A stretch of 38,825 nucleotides of DNA from Marinobacter sp. (GTDB taxonomy: Bacteria > Pseudomonadota > Gammaproteobacteria > Pseudomonadales > Oleiphilaceae), in assembly GCA_022014155.1 (NCBI GenBank), contig JAKLLS010000019.1:1-38825 (forward strand), in the 5' to 3' direction. Both the position numbers and the translations under genes were made by a program. How positions within the stretch are numbered: position 1 is the stretch's first letter; each line of letters starts with the position of its first letter. Positions 10,036 to 19,484 of the stretch are shown piece by piece. The notes under the pieces are model-generated. The model had not been told where the DNA came from and did no database searches. It saw only the letters and a list, made by a program, of their open reading frames with translations.

Positions 10036-12780
10036 TCAGTGGGAGCTCTTGAGCAGACGCTCCCGCTGCCAGTCCTTATCCGGTTCGTTCAGCACCAACC
10101 GCAAGTCCATCACTTCCTCTTCCATGTTGTACTGAATCTCGAACCCGAGGTGCTCCGCCAACTGCAGCATGGGCCGGTTATCTGGCAATACGTTACCGAC
10201 CATTTCCACGGTTCCCCGTGACCGGCAGTAATCAATCATCTTCTGCATCAAGGCAACACCAAGACCTTCCCCCTTCATGTTGTCGTGCACCATGACGGCG
10301 AACTCGCAGCGAAGATTATCGGCGTCGGTCCAGACGCGGACGGTTCCCAGGGTTTCCTCCCCTTCCCCGTCTTCCCTGGGGGCATTGGCGATGAAAACCA
10401 TTTCCCGGTCGTAGTCGATCTGCACCATCTGGGCGACGTCCTCGCGGGAGAAATGCTTGCGATACTGAAAGAAACGGTAGCGAATGGACTCCGGGGACTG
10501 CAGCTCATGAAAGGCCCGGTGGGCCGGTTCATCTTCCGCCAACACCGGTCGGATGATGACCCTGCGACCAGACTTGGGCAGCATGATCCATTCTTCCAGC
10601 TCCCGGGGATAAGGCTGGATAATTGGTCGCCCGGGTTTGTCGTCCAGATCGACGGCAATGTTCACCGCGACAGCGCCCTGTTCGTTAAAGAGCAGAGGCG
10701 AAATCTCCAGGCCGCGGATTTCAGGAATATCGATCACAATCTGGGACAGGGTCACCAGGGTTTCCGAAACCGCGCGAATGTCCTCCTCGGGCTTCAGGCT
10801 GTGCTCCTTCAGCAGTTTATACATATAGGTACGACGCAACAGTTCCCGGGCCAGCACCATGTTCAGAGGCGGCAGCGCAATCTGGCGGTCGGTCATGACA
10901 TTGATCTGGGCACCGGCGGCACCACAGACCACCAGTGGCCCGAAGACCGAGTCCCGGGTGATACCAACACTGAATTCAATGCCCCCCACGTGCTGGTAAG
11001 AGCGCTGCACCGCAAAGCCGAGGAATCCGCTATCCGGAAAATGCTGCTGATATTCCTCCATCAGCACCCGACAGGAATCTATGATCGCGGCTTCGCTGTT
11101 GAGCTTCTGAATGGTCCCCTTGAACCGACGCTGTCCGGTACTCAGCTCCAGAAACGGGTAACACGCCTGCTGGTGAATCAACGTGATATCCACCGGGCGA
11201 CGCTCCACCGCGAATGCTTCGAGTACCTCTTCCACATCATCGCAGTAGATGGTTTCAATCGTATTGATGCCGTAATCCCGGACGACCTCCCGTGCTTCGC
11301 GGTTCGACAGGTGCATCCGCCCGGAACGCAAGGCTCCCACCACCACGCGGCGAGTCTGGGTCCGGTCGTCAAAGTGATCCGTGAACGACTCCGGGGTTTC
11401 CGTGAGCAGACGCTGGACCCGCTGGTGACGCACATGTTGCATAAACGCCATCACCGCTTTTTCCGGGTTAAAAAACGACGGCAACCCGGCGCGGTAGAAT
11501 TCATCACGAGCATCCATCACGGTGCTCTGCCCCAACCAACAGGTAAACACGTTCAGCCGGCTGCCCTTGGCAGCATGGATCACCGCATCGGCAATCTGCA
11601 GGCTGTCTTCCGTCAGGCTGGGGGCATACATCACCAGTACATTCGCCACCTCCGGGTCCTTGGCGAGGATCTTGATGGCTTTGGCATACAGTTCCGGTGA
11701 CGCATCGTAGTTGAGGTCAATGGGGTTCTTTCGGGTCCAGTACGGGGGCAGATTCTCCGCTAGCGCCTCAATGGTAGGTTCCGAAAGTTGGGCCAGCTCA
11801 CCTCCCAGATCAATCAGCCGGTCAACTGCCAAGACCCCGGGCCCCACACCATTGGCCATGATTGCCAGGGTTTCCCGGCGCAAGGGCCGCATTCGGGTCA
11901 GGGTCTCAAGGGCATCGAACATCTGGCCGAGACCATCCACCCTCAGTACACCTGCTCGCTGCAGCATGGCATCGTAGATCGGGTCGCTACGCGTTACGCC
12001 TGCAGGCAACTGATGGGTAAACCATTCCGATTCCGGGGTGCGTCCGCTTTTGACCGCAATGACCGGCTTGGTGCGGGAAGCAACCCGAACGGCCGACATA
12101 AAGCGCCGGGGGTTGGGGATATTTTCGATGTGTAACAGGATGGCGCGGGTCTGGCTGTCCTGAGCGAGGTAGTCGATCAGGTCATCGTGGTCGATGTCCA
12201 TGCCGTCGCCAAGGGTCAGGAAGTAGGAAAAACCCACGCCCCTGGCAAATGCCCAGTCGATAATGGAACTGGCCACGGTACCGGACTGGCCGACAAAAGC
12301 GACCTTGCCCGGAATGGCGCCCATATGGGCATAGGTTGCGTTCAGACTCCTCGCCGGCACCATCAGCCCGATGGTATTGGGTCCCAGCACCCGGATTCCG
12401 GTCTCCCGGGCAGCGTCCCGAACCGAATACATCAACGGCTGACCGGTTTTACTGTGGGTACGGGACATCCCACCAGTCATCACGATAGCGGTACGTACCC
12501 CCGCCTCCCCAAGTTTGCGCACCATCTTGGGCACCGTATCCGGCGGTGTACAGATAATAGCCAGATCCGGGCAGAACTCCATTTTCGAAACCTTCCGGAC
12601 ACAAGGTACGCCGTGCACGTTGTCATAGTCGTTCTGGTTGATCACCAGGAGTTGCCCCGGATAGCCGCCCCCCAAAAGATTACGCAACACCATGCCGCCA
12701 AGGTTGTCCGCCCGCTCGGAAGCACCGATCACCACAATCGACGATGGGTTAAAAAGACTTTCCAGATAGCGGGTGCTCAA
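10036..12780 (-). CDS. Pat-type protein lysine acetyltransferase (NDP-forming acyl-CoA synthetase-like plus GNAT)
   Basis: The protein of about 914 residues has a CoA-binding Rossmann domain starting at LFNPSSIVVIGASE, a succinyl-CoA-ligase-like domain (VAFVGQSGTVASSIIDW), an ATP-grasp-like middle part and a C-terminal GNAT acetyltransferase with the MKGEGLGVALMQKMI acetyl-CoA loop. This is the order of PatZ/YfiQ, which acetylates acetyl-CoA synthetase and other proteins on lysine. I place the start at a TTG at 12780, which has AAGGAG 7 bases upstream; an in-frame TTG at 12804 lacks such a site. The gene is divergent from an HDAC-family gene. A standalone acyl-CoA ligase activity is less likely but not excluded. 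Confidence 0.85.
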   Translation of the reverse strand: MSTRYLESLFNPSSIVVIGASERADNLGGMVLRNLLGGGYPGQLLVINQNDYDNVHGVPCVRKVSKMEFCPDLAIICTPPDTVPKMVRKLGEAGVRTAIVMTGGMSRTHSKTGQPLMYSVRDAARETGIRVLGPNTIGLMVPARSLNATYAHMGAIPGKVAFVGQSGTVASSIIDWAFARGVGFSYFLTLGDGMDIDHDDLIDYLAQDSQTRAILLHIENIPNPRRFMSAVRVASRTKPVIAVKSGRTPESEWFTHQLPAGVTRSDPIYDAMLQRAGVLRVDGLGQMFDALETLTRMRPLRRETLAIMANGVGPGVLAVDRLIDLGGELAQLSEPTIEALAENLPPYWTRKNPIDLNYDASPELYAKAIKILAKDPEVANVLVMYAPSLTEDSLQIADAVIHAAKGSRLNVFTCWLGQSTVMDARDEFYRAGLPSFFNPEKAVMAFMQHVRHQRVQRLLTETPESFTDHFDDRTQTRRVVVGALRSGRMHLSNREAREVVRDYGINTIETIYCDDVEEVLEAFAVERRPVDITLIHQQACYPFLELSTGQRRFKGTIQKLNSEAAIIDSCRVLMEEYQQHFPDSGFLGFAVQRSYQHVGGIEFSVGITRDSVFGPLVVCGAAGAQINVMTDRQIALPPLNMVLARELLRRTYMYKLLKEHSLKPEEDIRAVSETLVTLSQIVIDIPEIRGLEISPLLFNEQGAVAVNIAVDLDDKPGRPIIQPYPRELEEWIMLPKSGRRVIIRPVLAEDEPAHRAFHELQSPESIRYRFFQYRKHFSREDVAQMVQIDYDREMVFIANAPREDGEGEETLGTVRVWTDADNLRCEFAVMVHDNMKGEGLGVALMQKMIDYCRSRGTVEMVGNVLPDNRPMLQLAEHLGFEIQYNMEEEVMDLRLVLNEPDKDWQRERLLKSSH

Positions 12781-12983
12781 GCGCAAACTCCTTGCCGTTT
12801 TCAATCGTTGATGAGGCTATCCTTATCTTAGGCGGTTGTTTCCTGATGTAAAATGTCGATTACCCCTATAAGACCAAAGAAACGCGGCAACCATATACCA
12901 TCCCTGATAATATTGGTGGAAATACAAGCAAAAACCTCGCATGCAGGACACACGCACGCAGGAAAAGAGTAGTCAGGATCCGT

Positions 12984-13910
12984 ATGACCACAGCTTTCTT
13001 CTCTCATGATGACTGCCTGAAGCACAACATGGGCCCGGAACACCCCGAGTCGCCGGAACGGCTCTCTGCCATCATCAGTTACCTGGCCGATTCCGGGGTG
13101 GGTGATGTGCTGGACTGGGTGCGACCTGATGAAGTAACACGGGACCAGCTACTGACCGTCCACCCGGAAAAATATCTCCACCAACTGGACCTGATGCAAC
13201 CGACCCGTGGTCGAGTCTTCACCGATCCCGATACCGCGATGATGCCAGACACCCTGCGCGCAGCCAGGCTGGCAGCGGGAGCCAACATCCAGGCCGTCGA
13301 TATGGTGATGAGCTCTCAGGTCACCAATGCCTTCGTCTGCGCGCGGCCGCCCGGACATCATGCCGAGCGCAGTAAATCCATGGGGTTCTGCTTTTACAAC
13401 AACGTTGCCCTGGCCGCGATGCGGGCACTCAACTTCCATCACCTGGAGCGGGTCGCCATCATCGATTTCGATGTACACCAGGGTAACGGCACCGCTGACA
13501 TTATTGGTGGTGACGATCGAATACTGATGTGCTCCAGCTTCCAGCACCCGTTCTACCCCCACTCCCACGTGCACCGTCAGCCAGAAAACATCGTCAATAT
13601 ACCCATTGAATCGAACTGTTCCGCACTCGACTACCGCAAAGCCGTGGAAGCCGGCTGGCTGAAAAAGCTGCAGGATTTCAGGCCCCAGGTGATCCTGGTG
13701 TCGGCGGGCTTCGACGGCCATCGGCTTGACCCGATGGCGGAATTGAATCTGGAGGTGGAGGATTATCGCTGGCTGACAGAAATGATCACCAGCGTAGCCA
13801 GTGAGCACGCCAATGACCGGGTTATTTCAACCCTGGAAGGGGGCTACCACCTGAGGGCGCTGGCAGAAAGCGTCAACGCCCATCTGGACGTATTAAGCTC
13901 GATCCGTTAA
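12984..13910 (+). CDS. Histone deacetylase family protein (class II-like acetyl hydrolase)
   Basis: The 308-residue zinc hydrolase of the HDAC/AcuC/acetylpolyamine amidohydrolase superfamily has all core motifs: HPESPERL, RPPGHHAE with the paired histidines, GFCFYNNVA, the zinc-binding FDVHQGNGT, AGFDGH and LEGGYHL. Bacterial members remove acetyl groups from proteins or polyamines, so either substrate class fits. The divergent neighbour is a Pat-type acetyltransferase, which favours a protein-lysine role by context. It shares its stop with motY in a TTAA: the two convergent stop codons overlap. Confidence 0.88.
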   Translation: MTTAFFSHDDCLKHNMGPEHPESPERLSAIISYLADSGVGDVLDWVRPDEVTRDQLLTVHPEKYLHQLDLMQPTRGRVFTDPDTAMMPDTLRAARLAAGANIQAVDMVMSSQVTNAFVCARPPGHHAERSKSMGFCFYNNVALAAMRALNFHHLERVAIIDFDVHQGNGTADIIGGDDRILMCSSFQHPFYPHSHVHRQPENIVNIPIESNCSALDYRKAVEAGWLKKLQDFRPQVILVSAGFDGHRLDPMAELNLEVEDYRWLTEMITSVASEHANDRVISTLEGGYHLRALAESVNAHLDVLSSIR

Positions 13911-14824
13911 CCGGAGTATCCAGCCTCATACCCGTTGGCCTGCTGGAGTTCGGGCCGTTCCCCCTGCCGTTGCAGTCGGATGGTGGTACGCCGGTTGTCG
14001 GCGGGGCGCCGGGAAACCGGGTACTGGTCAGCGTGGGCGCGAACGGTGATCAGATCCTGAGGCACGCCCTTCTCAATCAGATAATCGGCGACCGCATTTG
14101 CTCTCTGCTCCGACAGTGCACGGTTATCAATGCGACTGCCGCTGCTGTCGGTGTGGCCATCCACAAAGATACGCTCCACGGTGGAATCCGCCTGCACATA
14201 GGTCACGATGTTATCCAGCAATTCCCGGTCACCTTCAGAAAGACTGGTACTGCCCGCGCGAAACGGAATCCGGGAGCGTTTGATTTGATCGTAGTTAACC
14301 GGCAGCAGATTGGTGGTACAGGCACGGTAACTTTCATACTGCCCAGCAAAATTGATGTTGGAGACACGCACCCGGATCGGGTTGTGGTCATACCAGGATT
14401 CCCGCGTAACCGTTGGAGTCATGCCTTCCAATAGTCCCTGGGCTATCACCATGGCCTGACGGGTGCTGAGAGCCACTGGCCTCCGGCCTTCACCGACATT
14501 GACGGCGCCAACCTTGCGGGGAGCAGCTCCTGGACGCCAGACCGGTGCTTCCACCACGAGGCTACCCTTGCCCGGTCGCATCAATGCGGTATCCGACTCC
14601 AGGTAAAAAGACAGCTGTTCTCCGGCCTTGTGGCGGAAAACGGCCCGGCCATAACCTGGCACTTCATGCACCATGGAGCATTCAAATACCGACTCCGAAA
14701 CGTACCACTGGCTGTTTTCGATACCGGCACCAAAACTGGACGACAGGGCTGTACCACTGGCTCCCATCAACACCATAGAGGCAAGCGTGGCTGTACGCCG
14801 GAACAAGGTTGAGAGTCTGACCAT
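13907..14824 (-). CDS. motY: MotY-like OmpA-family flagellar motor protein
   Basis: The 305-residue exported protein has a signal peptide in its first 28 residues, an N-terminal domain of the MotY type (residues about 35-165, with a C-rich ECSMVHEVPGYGRAVF strand) and a C-terminal OmpA-like peptidoglycan-binding domain with FVDGHTDSSGS and NRALSEQRANAV. MotY forms part of the periplasmic T-ring that anchors the stator around the flagellar motor. The order motY, pyrC, rnt matches the one I remember in Pseudomonas, which separates MotY from other OmpA proteins. It starts 159 bp from the divergent pyrC. Confidence 0.88.
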   Translation of the reverse strand: MVRLSTLFRRTATLASMVLMGASGTALSSSFGAGIENSQWYVSESVFECSMVHEVPGYGRAVFRHKAGEQLSFYLESDTALMRPGKGSLVVEAPVWRPGAAPRKVGAVNVGEGRRPVALSTRQAMVIAQGLLEGMTPTVTRESWYDHNPIRVRVSNINFAGQYESYRACTTNLLPVNYDQIKRSRIPFRAGSTSLSEGDRELLDNIVTYVQADSTVERIFVDGHTDSSGSRIDNRALSEQRANAVADYLIEKGVPQDLITVRAHADQYPVSRRPADNRRTTIRLQRQGERPELQQANGYEAGYSG

Positions 14825-14920
14825 GGCACCTATCCGTCAGTATCTGGGTTGCTTCCCGTTTAACGGCAGTCTCAATCGTTTCTTTAGCCCCTGCCCAGAA
14901 ACAATTGCACCCGGCATCTG

Positions 14921-14929
14921 GTATAATCC
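14921..14929 (+). promoter_or_regulatory. Extended -10 promoter element upstream of pyrC
   Basis: TGGTATAAT provides a consensus -10 hexamer at 14924-14929 with the TG of an extended -10 element, 54 bp before the pyrC ATG. No good -35 hexamer sits at the usual distance, which is typical of extended -10 promoters. Confidence 0.55.
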
Positions 14930-14983
14930 CGCCAAATTTTACGCCGGCATCCGCCCGGCCCTACAAATAGCTGGAAACGCCGC

Positions 14984-16021
14984 ATGATTGAACAACTGAC
15001 CATCACCCGACCCGATGACTGGCACCTGCACGTAAGAGACGGCGCCGTTCTGAACGATGTGGTGCCGGCCACCGCCCGGTGTTTTGGCCGTGCGATCATC
15101 ATGCCCAACCTGGTGCCACCGGTAACCACAGCCAGTGACGCCATGGCTTATCGACAGCGTATCCTGAGCGCCGCCGGTGACATCCCGTTCGAACCGCTGG
15201 TGACCCTCTACCTGACTGAATCCACCACGGCTGAAGACATCCGCGAAGCAAAATCCGCCGGCGTGGTCGCCGCCAAACTCTACCCGGCCGGAGCCACCAC
15301 CAACTCCGCCTCCGGTGTGACCGACATTCGCAATATCTACTCCGTGCTGGAAGCCATGGCCGATTGCGGCATGCTGTTGCTGGTCCACGGCGAGGTGACC
15401 GATACAGATATCGATATTTTTGATCGGGAAAAAGTGTTCCTGGAGCGTGTACTGACGCCGACCCTCGGCGCGTTCCCGAATCTCAAAGTCGTGCTGGAAC
15501 ACATTACCACCGCCGATTCCGCCGAGTTTGTCCGCCAGCATAAGGGCGACAACCTGGCAGCAACCGTGACGCCACAGCACCTGATGTACAACCGCAACCA
15601 CATGCTGGTGGGCGGCATTCGCCCCCATCTGTACTGCTTGCCAATCCTGAAGCGAAACCGGCACCAGCAAGCGTTGCGGGAAGCCGTTGCCAGCGGTGAC
15701 AAGCGCTTCTTCCTGGGTACAGACTCCGCACCCCATGGCAAGGATAAGAAGGAAACGTCCTGCGGTTGCGCCGGCTGCTACTCTGCCTATGGCGCGATTG
15801 CCCTGTATGCGGAGATTTTTGAGGAACTGGGCATCCTCGACAAGCTGGAAGCCTTTGCCAGTTTCAATGGAGCGGATTTCTATGGCCTGCCACGGAATAC
15901 CGACACCATTACCTTGGTCAAACAAAGCTGGACGATGCCCACGGAACTGCCACTGGCAGACGGCACCATTGTCCCACTTCGCGCTGGCGAAACCATGAAG
16001 TGGCAACTGGCGAACGCCTGA
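14984..16021 (+). CDS. pyrC: Dihydroorotase
   Basis: The 345-residue zinc amidohydrolase closes carbamoyl-aspartate to dihydroorotate in pyrimidine synthesis. The metal ligands are visible: [10 protein letters not shown] near the N-terminus, the lysine in [13 protein letters not shown] that becomes carboxylated, the histidines in LVHGEV and LEHITT, and the catalytic aspartate in GTDSAPH. The length fits the E. coli type II enzyme (348 residues). An extended -10 promoter lies just upstream. The rnt gene follows after 54 bp on the same strand. Confidence 0.97.
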   Translation: MIEQLTITRPDDWHLHVRDGAVLNDVVPATARCFGRAIIMPNLVPPVTTASDAMAYRQRILSAAGDIPFEPLVTLYLTESTTAEDIREAKSAGVVAAKLYPAGATTNSASGVTDIRNIYSVLEAMADCGMLLLVHGEVTDTDIDIFDREKVFLERVLTPTLGAFPNLKVVLEHITTADSAEFVRQHKGDNLAATVTPQHLMYNRNHMLVGGIRPHLYCLPILKRNRHQQALREAVASGDKRFFLGTDSAPHGKDKKETSCGCAGCYSAYGAIALYAEIFEELGILDKLEAFASFNGADFYGLPRNTDTITLVKQSWTMPTELPLADGTIVPLRAGETMKWQLANA

Positions 16022-16075
16022 ACCAGATACCCTTTACTGTTAACCCCGTACCCCGGCCAATCCCTAGGAGTTTGA

Positions 16076-16732
16076 GTGACTGACGAAAACAAAGAACCGC
16101 ATCCAATGGCCCGACGTTTCCGGGGATTTCTCCCGGTTGTTGTTGATGTCGAGACCGGCGGCTTCAACCCGGAAAAAGACGCCCTTCTGGAAGTGGCTGC
16201 GGTGCTGTTGACGATGGACGAAGATGGCTGGCTGAGGCGCGCGGAAACCCACGTTCAGCAGATAGACCCCTTTGAAGGTGCCAACCTGGAACAATCCGCG
16301 CTTGATTTTACCGGTATTGATCCCTGGAACCCGGAGCGTGAAGCTGTGCCCGAACGGGAAGGCCTGAGTGAAATCTTCAGTCCGATCCGCAGGGCCGTCA
16401 AAGCCCACGACTGCAAACGAGCGGTCCTGGTGGGCCATAACGCGACGTTCGATCACAATTTCGTATTCGCAGCCGCCATGCGTTCGGACATCAAACGTAA
16501 CCCTTTCCATCCGTTCTCGACGTTCGATACCGCGACCCTTGCCGGGCTGGCGTATGGCCATACCGTGCTGGCACAGGCGTGTAAACTGGCTGGCATTCCC
16601 TTCAGCAACAAGGAAGCACACTCGGCAGCCTATGACGCAGAAAAGACAGCCGATCTGTTCTGCGGCATCGTCAATCGCTGGAAGGAATTGGGGGGATTTC
16701 CTCCGCCTCAGATCAGCGAGACAGAGGAATAG
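16076..16732 (+). CDS. rnt: Ribonuclease T
   Basis: The 218-residue DEDDh exonuclease trims the 3' ends of tRNA and other stable RNAs. Catalytic residues are visible in VVDVETGGFN, VGHNATFDHNF and HSAAYDAEKTADLF. It starts with GTG at 16076, preceded by TAGGAG. The length matches RNase T, and the pyrC-rnt order is shared with Pseudomonas. A bidirectional terminator follows at once. Confidence 0.96.
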   Translation: MTDENKEPHPMARRFRGFLPVVVDVETGGFNPEKDALLEVAAVLLTMDEDGWLRRAETHVQQIDPFEGANLEQSALDFTGIDPWNPEREAVPEREGLSEIFSPIRRAVKAHDCKRAVLVGHNATFDHNFVFAAAMRSDIKRNPFHPFSTFDTATLAGLAYGHTVLAQACKLAGIPFSNKEAHSAAYDAEKTADLFCGIVNRWKELGGFPPPQISETEE

Positions 16733-16750
16733 CACGAGAAAAGATGTCAA

Positions 16751-16778
16751 AAAAACGCCTCCCAAGGGAGGCGTTTTT
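16751..16778. terminator. Bidirectional Rho-independent terminator between rnt and the reductase gene
   Basis: An AAAACGCCTCC / GGAGGCGTTTT stem with a CAAG loop is flanked by A-runs and T-runs, so it can end transcripts on both strands. It lies 18 bp after rnt and 21 bp after the end of the convergent fatty acyl-CoA reductase gene. Confidence 0.9.
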
Positions 16779-16799
16779 CATGCCTGCAGAACGAGGTCG

Positions 16800-18785
16800 T
16801 TACCAGTAAATGCCCCGCATAATCGCCGCAAAGGCCACCTGTTCCGAGGACACCTTGGGCTTTTCGCCTGACCTGCTGCCAGCCGCCGCCGGAGAATCCG
16901 GGAACATACGGTAGCCAGTGTTCATCACAATCTCGCCCATCTTCGGCGCAATCGCGTGCAGTACCTGCGCAAAAATACCCAGACGCGTGGCAATCCGCTT
17001 GGGACGGTAGACGATGGCATCCGCCACCATTTCCGCCGCCTCATCCGGGGTCAGGGTCGGCACCGAATCGTAGATCTTGGTGGGCGCGATCATTGGCGTC
17101 TTCACCAGCGGCATGTTGATGGTGGTGAAGGTCACGTTACGATCAGACCACTCCGCAGCCGCGCAGCGACTGAATGCATCCAGCGCCGACTTCGAGGCCA
17201 CATAGGCTGAGAATCGCGGTGCGTTGGTCAGCACGCCGATGGAGGAAATGTTGACCACATGACCACGACGGCGCTCCAGCATGGCCGGGGCAAAGCCCAT
17301 GATCAGGCGCACGGAACCGAAGTAGTTCAGCTGCATGGTGCGCTCGAAGTCGTGGAAGCGGTCAAACGACAGCGCCAGTGACCGGCGGATGGATCGACCA
17401 GCGTTGTTGACCAGCACATCCACGTGCCCATGGTTATCCAGAACGGTTTGTACGAAGCGGTCACAGTCTTCCATTTCGGCAAAGTCACACTGGTACGCAT
17501 GAACATTGCCTCCGCGGGCCTCCAGGTCGGCAGCAATCTCGGCCAGCCGCTCTTTCTTACGGGCACCAATCACCAGGATGGCACCGGCATCGGCCAGTTT
17601 CTGGGCCGTAGCCAGACCAATGCCCGACGTACCGCCAGTTACTACACACACTTTGCCTTCCACGGTGCCACGCAGAGTCCGGTCCTTGAACAGATCCGGA
17701 TCCAGGTGACGCTCCCAGTAATCCCAGATCACCGGTGCGTAATCCGGCAGGCGTGGAACCGCAATGTCGGTCCCTTTCAGGACCCGCTCGGTCTCCCTCG
17801 CATCGAACCGGGTCGGGTAATTGATAAACGACAACACCGACGGCGGAATGCCCATATCATCCAGTACAGCACTGGTCAGGCGCTTCACCGGCGGCAGGTT
17901 TTTCAAGCTCTGGCGGATAAACGGCGGCACGAAACCGAACATCCGTGAGTCGATACGCATCCCCATGCGCGGGGCATGACCGGCTTCACAGAAGATGTTG
18001 AGGATCTCCCCTACCTTGTATGGATCGGAATCCACCAGATGGAAACAGTTGCCATCCTCACCCTCCAGGTGAGCAATGTGATCCAGGGCATTGACCACGA
18101 AATCCACCGGTACCACATTCAGACGACCACCCTCGATACCAATGGTCGGCACCCACTGCGGCAATGCGTGGCGGATTTTCTGGATCATCTTGAAGAAGTA
18201 GTAAGGACCGTCCACCTTGTCCATCTCGCCGGTTTCGGAATGGCCAATCACCATGCCCGGACGGTAAATGCGGAACGGAACCTTGCAGCTTTCACGAACC
18301 ACTTTTTCGGATTCATGCTTGGTCAGCAGATAGGGATGATCCAGCTTCTCCGCCTCCTCGAACATATCCTCGCGGAAAGTGCCCTTGAACAACCCGGCGG
18401 CAGCGATGGAAGACACGTGATGGAAGCAACCAGCGTCCATGGCCTGAGCCGCATTGACCGCGCTGCGGGTGCCCTCGATGTTGGTCGCCTGCTGGGCTTC
18501 TTCGTCGGCTCCCATGTCGTACACGGCAGCCAGATGGAAGAAGTGGTCTACCTGACCTTTCAGGGCATCCATTGTTTTGTCGTCAATCCCCAGGTTGGGG
18601 CTGGTCAGATCGCCGATAACGGCTTTTACCCGGCTCTCGTCAGCTCCCCAGCGTTCCCTCAGAATGTCCAACTTACCCAGGGATTGCTCCCGCACCAGTA
18701 CATGTACCGTACCGCCACGTGCCAGGAGCTTTTCCACGAGAAAACGGCCGATGAATCCGGTGCCACCCGTCAGAAAGTAATTCAT
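16800..18785 (-). CDS. Fatty acyl-CoA reductase (alcohol-forming), two fused SDR domains
   Basis: The 661-residue protein joins an extended SDR domain (N-terminal GGTGFIG, active-site YLLTK) to a classical SDR domain from about residue 370 (TGGTSGIG, VNNAG, active-site YVASK). Length and sequence closely resemble, from memory, the Marinobacter reductase that takes fatty acyl-CoA (or acyl-ACP) through the aldehyde to the fatty alcohol with NADPH, which then feeds wax ester synthesis. I choose the ATG at 18785, preceded by AAGGTGG; an 18-codon upstream extension is open but has no family similarity. The upstream 379 bp carry two related palindromes. No wax synthase is present in this window. 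Confidence 0.92.
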   Translation of the reverse strand: MNYFLTGGTGFIGRFLVEKLLARGGTVHVLVREQSLGKLDILRERWGADESRVKAVIGDLTSPNLGIDDKTMDALKGQVDHFFHLAAVYDMGADEEAQQATNIEGTRSAVNAAQAMDAGCFHHVSSIAAAGLFKGTFREDMFEEAEKLDHPYLLTKHESEKVVRESCKVPFRIYRPGMVIGHSETGEMDKVDGPYYFFKMIQKIRHALPQWVPTIGIEGGRLNVVPVDFVVNALDHIAHLEGEDGNCFHLVDSDPYKVGEILNIFCEAGHAPRMGMRIDSRMFGFVPPFIRQSLKNLPPVKRLTSAVLDDMGIPPSVLSFINYPTRFDARETERVLKGTDIAVPRLPDYAPVIWDYWERHLDPDLFKDRTLRGTVEGKVCVVTGGTSGIGLATAQKLADAGAILVIGARKKERLAEIAADLEARGGNVHAYQCDFAEMEDCDRFVQTVLDNHGHVDVLVNNAGRSIRRSLALSFDRFHDFERTMQLNYFGSVRLIMGFAPAMLERRRGHVVNISSIGVLTNAPRFSAYVASKSALDAFSRCAAAEWSDRNVTFTTINMPLVKTPMIAPTKIYDSVPTLTPDEAAEMVADAIVYRPKRIATRLGIFAQVLHAIAPKMGEIVMNTGYRMFPDSPAAAGSRSGEKPKVSSEQVAFAAIMRGIYW

Positions 18786-18914
18786 TGATAGTCCACCTTG
18801 CCTGTTGCTCAATTGTTGTCTGTCCCTACACCCAAACATCTACGACTAAAGTCTTATACTGTTTGGGAGCGCCGGCATTGTACTTAATTGCAACCCTCAT
18901 GTATCGAACTTTTT

Positions 18915-18930
18915 TAGAGCATTTACTCTT
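18915..18930. promoter_or_regulatory. Candidate operator 1, imperfect palindrome
   Basis: TAGAGCATTTACTCTT matches the perfect palindrome at 18949 at 13 of 16 positions, including both AGAG and CTCT arms. Two sites 34 bp apart suggest cooperative binding of a dimeric repressor or activator. Confidence 0.5.
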
Positions 18931-18948
18931 GTAAGTCGTTGTTTTGTT

Positions 18949-18964
18949 TAGAGTAATTACTCTA
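18949..18964. promoter_or_regulatory. Candidate operator 2, perfect 16-bp palindrome
   Basis: TAGAGTAATTACTCTA is a perfect inverted repeat about 165-180 bp upstream of the reductase ATG and about 200 bp upstream of the small gene at 19165. It does not match the FadR, FabR or PsrA operators that I know. The regulator is unknown. Confidence 0.55.
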
Positions 18965-19164
18965 GAATTCCTGCCGGGACTGTCAGGAACGCAGAAAACA
19001 CCGCTAAAATCGACACACTGATTTTGAGCCTAGCACAAGGTTTTGGAGCTGCCCGAAAAACTGCCGAATTACCAGAAAGAAATGAAACCACCCTATAGCA
19101 ATGACATAATCTGACCATATATCTACAACATGCAAACCACTCACTCCACACCGGATACCCAAGC

Positions 19165-19464
19165 ATGAAGAAAGACGACGCCAACGCTGAACGCTATATC
19201 GCCATCGCCCGGGCCTGCCTGAAGGCCATTAACGATACCGCAGCAGAAGCCGGCTCTCGCGAGGAGAAAATCCAGGCGGTCTACCAGGCCATAGATGATG
19301 CCTTCCAGGCGGAATTTGCCGATTATCGACAGTCCGTCGCGGTGATGGGCACCGTGCTCGAACGCATTGCCTCCGGACAGCTGGATGCTGATACAGCTGC
19401 CTCTCTCGCCCGTAAAACCCTGGACCAGCAACCAGAGAATACCCGAAACGCACTGATCCACTGA
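19165..19464 (+). CDS. Hypothetical small helical protein
   Basis: The 99-residue protein is predicted to be almost entirely helical and acidic, with no signal peptide, membrane segment or known motif. It lies 20 bp upstream of the M16 protease gene on the same strand and is probably cotranscribed with it. I do not recognise the family. Codon use is like the surrounding core genes, which supports it being real. Confidence 0.65.
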   Translation: MKKDDANAERYIAIARACLKAINDTAAEAGSREEKIQAVYQAIDDAFQAEFADYRQSVAVMGTVLERIASGQLDADTAASLARKTLDQQPENTRNALIH

Positions 19465-19484
19465 TCTCCGGAGCGAGTAACACC

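Larger units (their letters stand above)
18786..19164. other. Intergenic control region upstream of the fatty acyl-CoA reductase
   Basis: This 379-bp region between divergent genes is A+T-rich compared with its flanks and holds the two related palindromes described separately. I see no open frame or RNA gene in it. Several weak -10-like hexamers occur on both strands, but none has a convincing -35 partner. Confidence 0.6.

Noticed and set aside
10285..11700. Long open frame on the plus strand opposite the acetyltransferase gene
   Set aside because: It is an antisense frame produced by high GC codon use; it has no family motifs and no ribosome-binding site, while the minus-strand gene is well supported.
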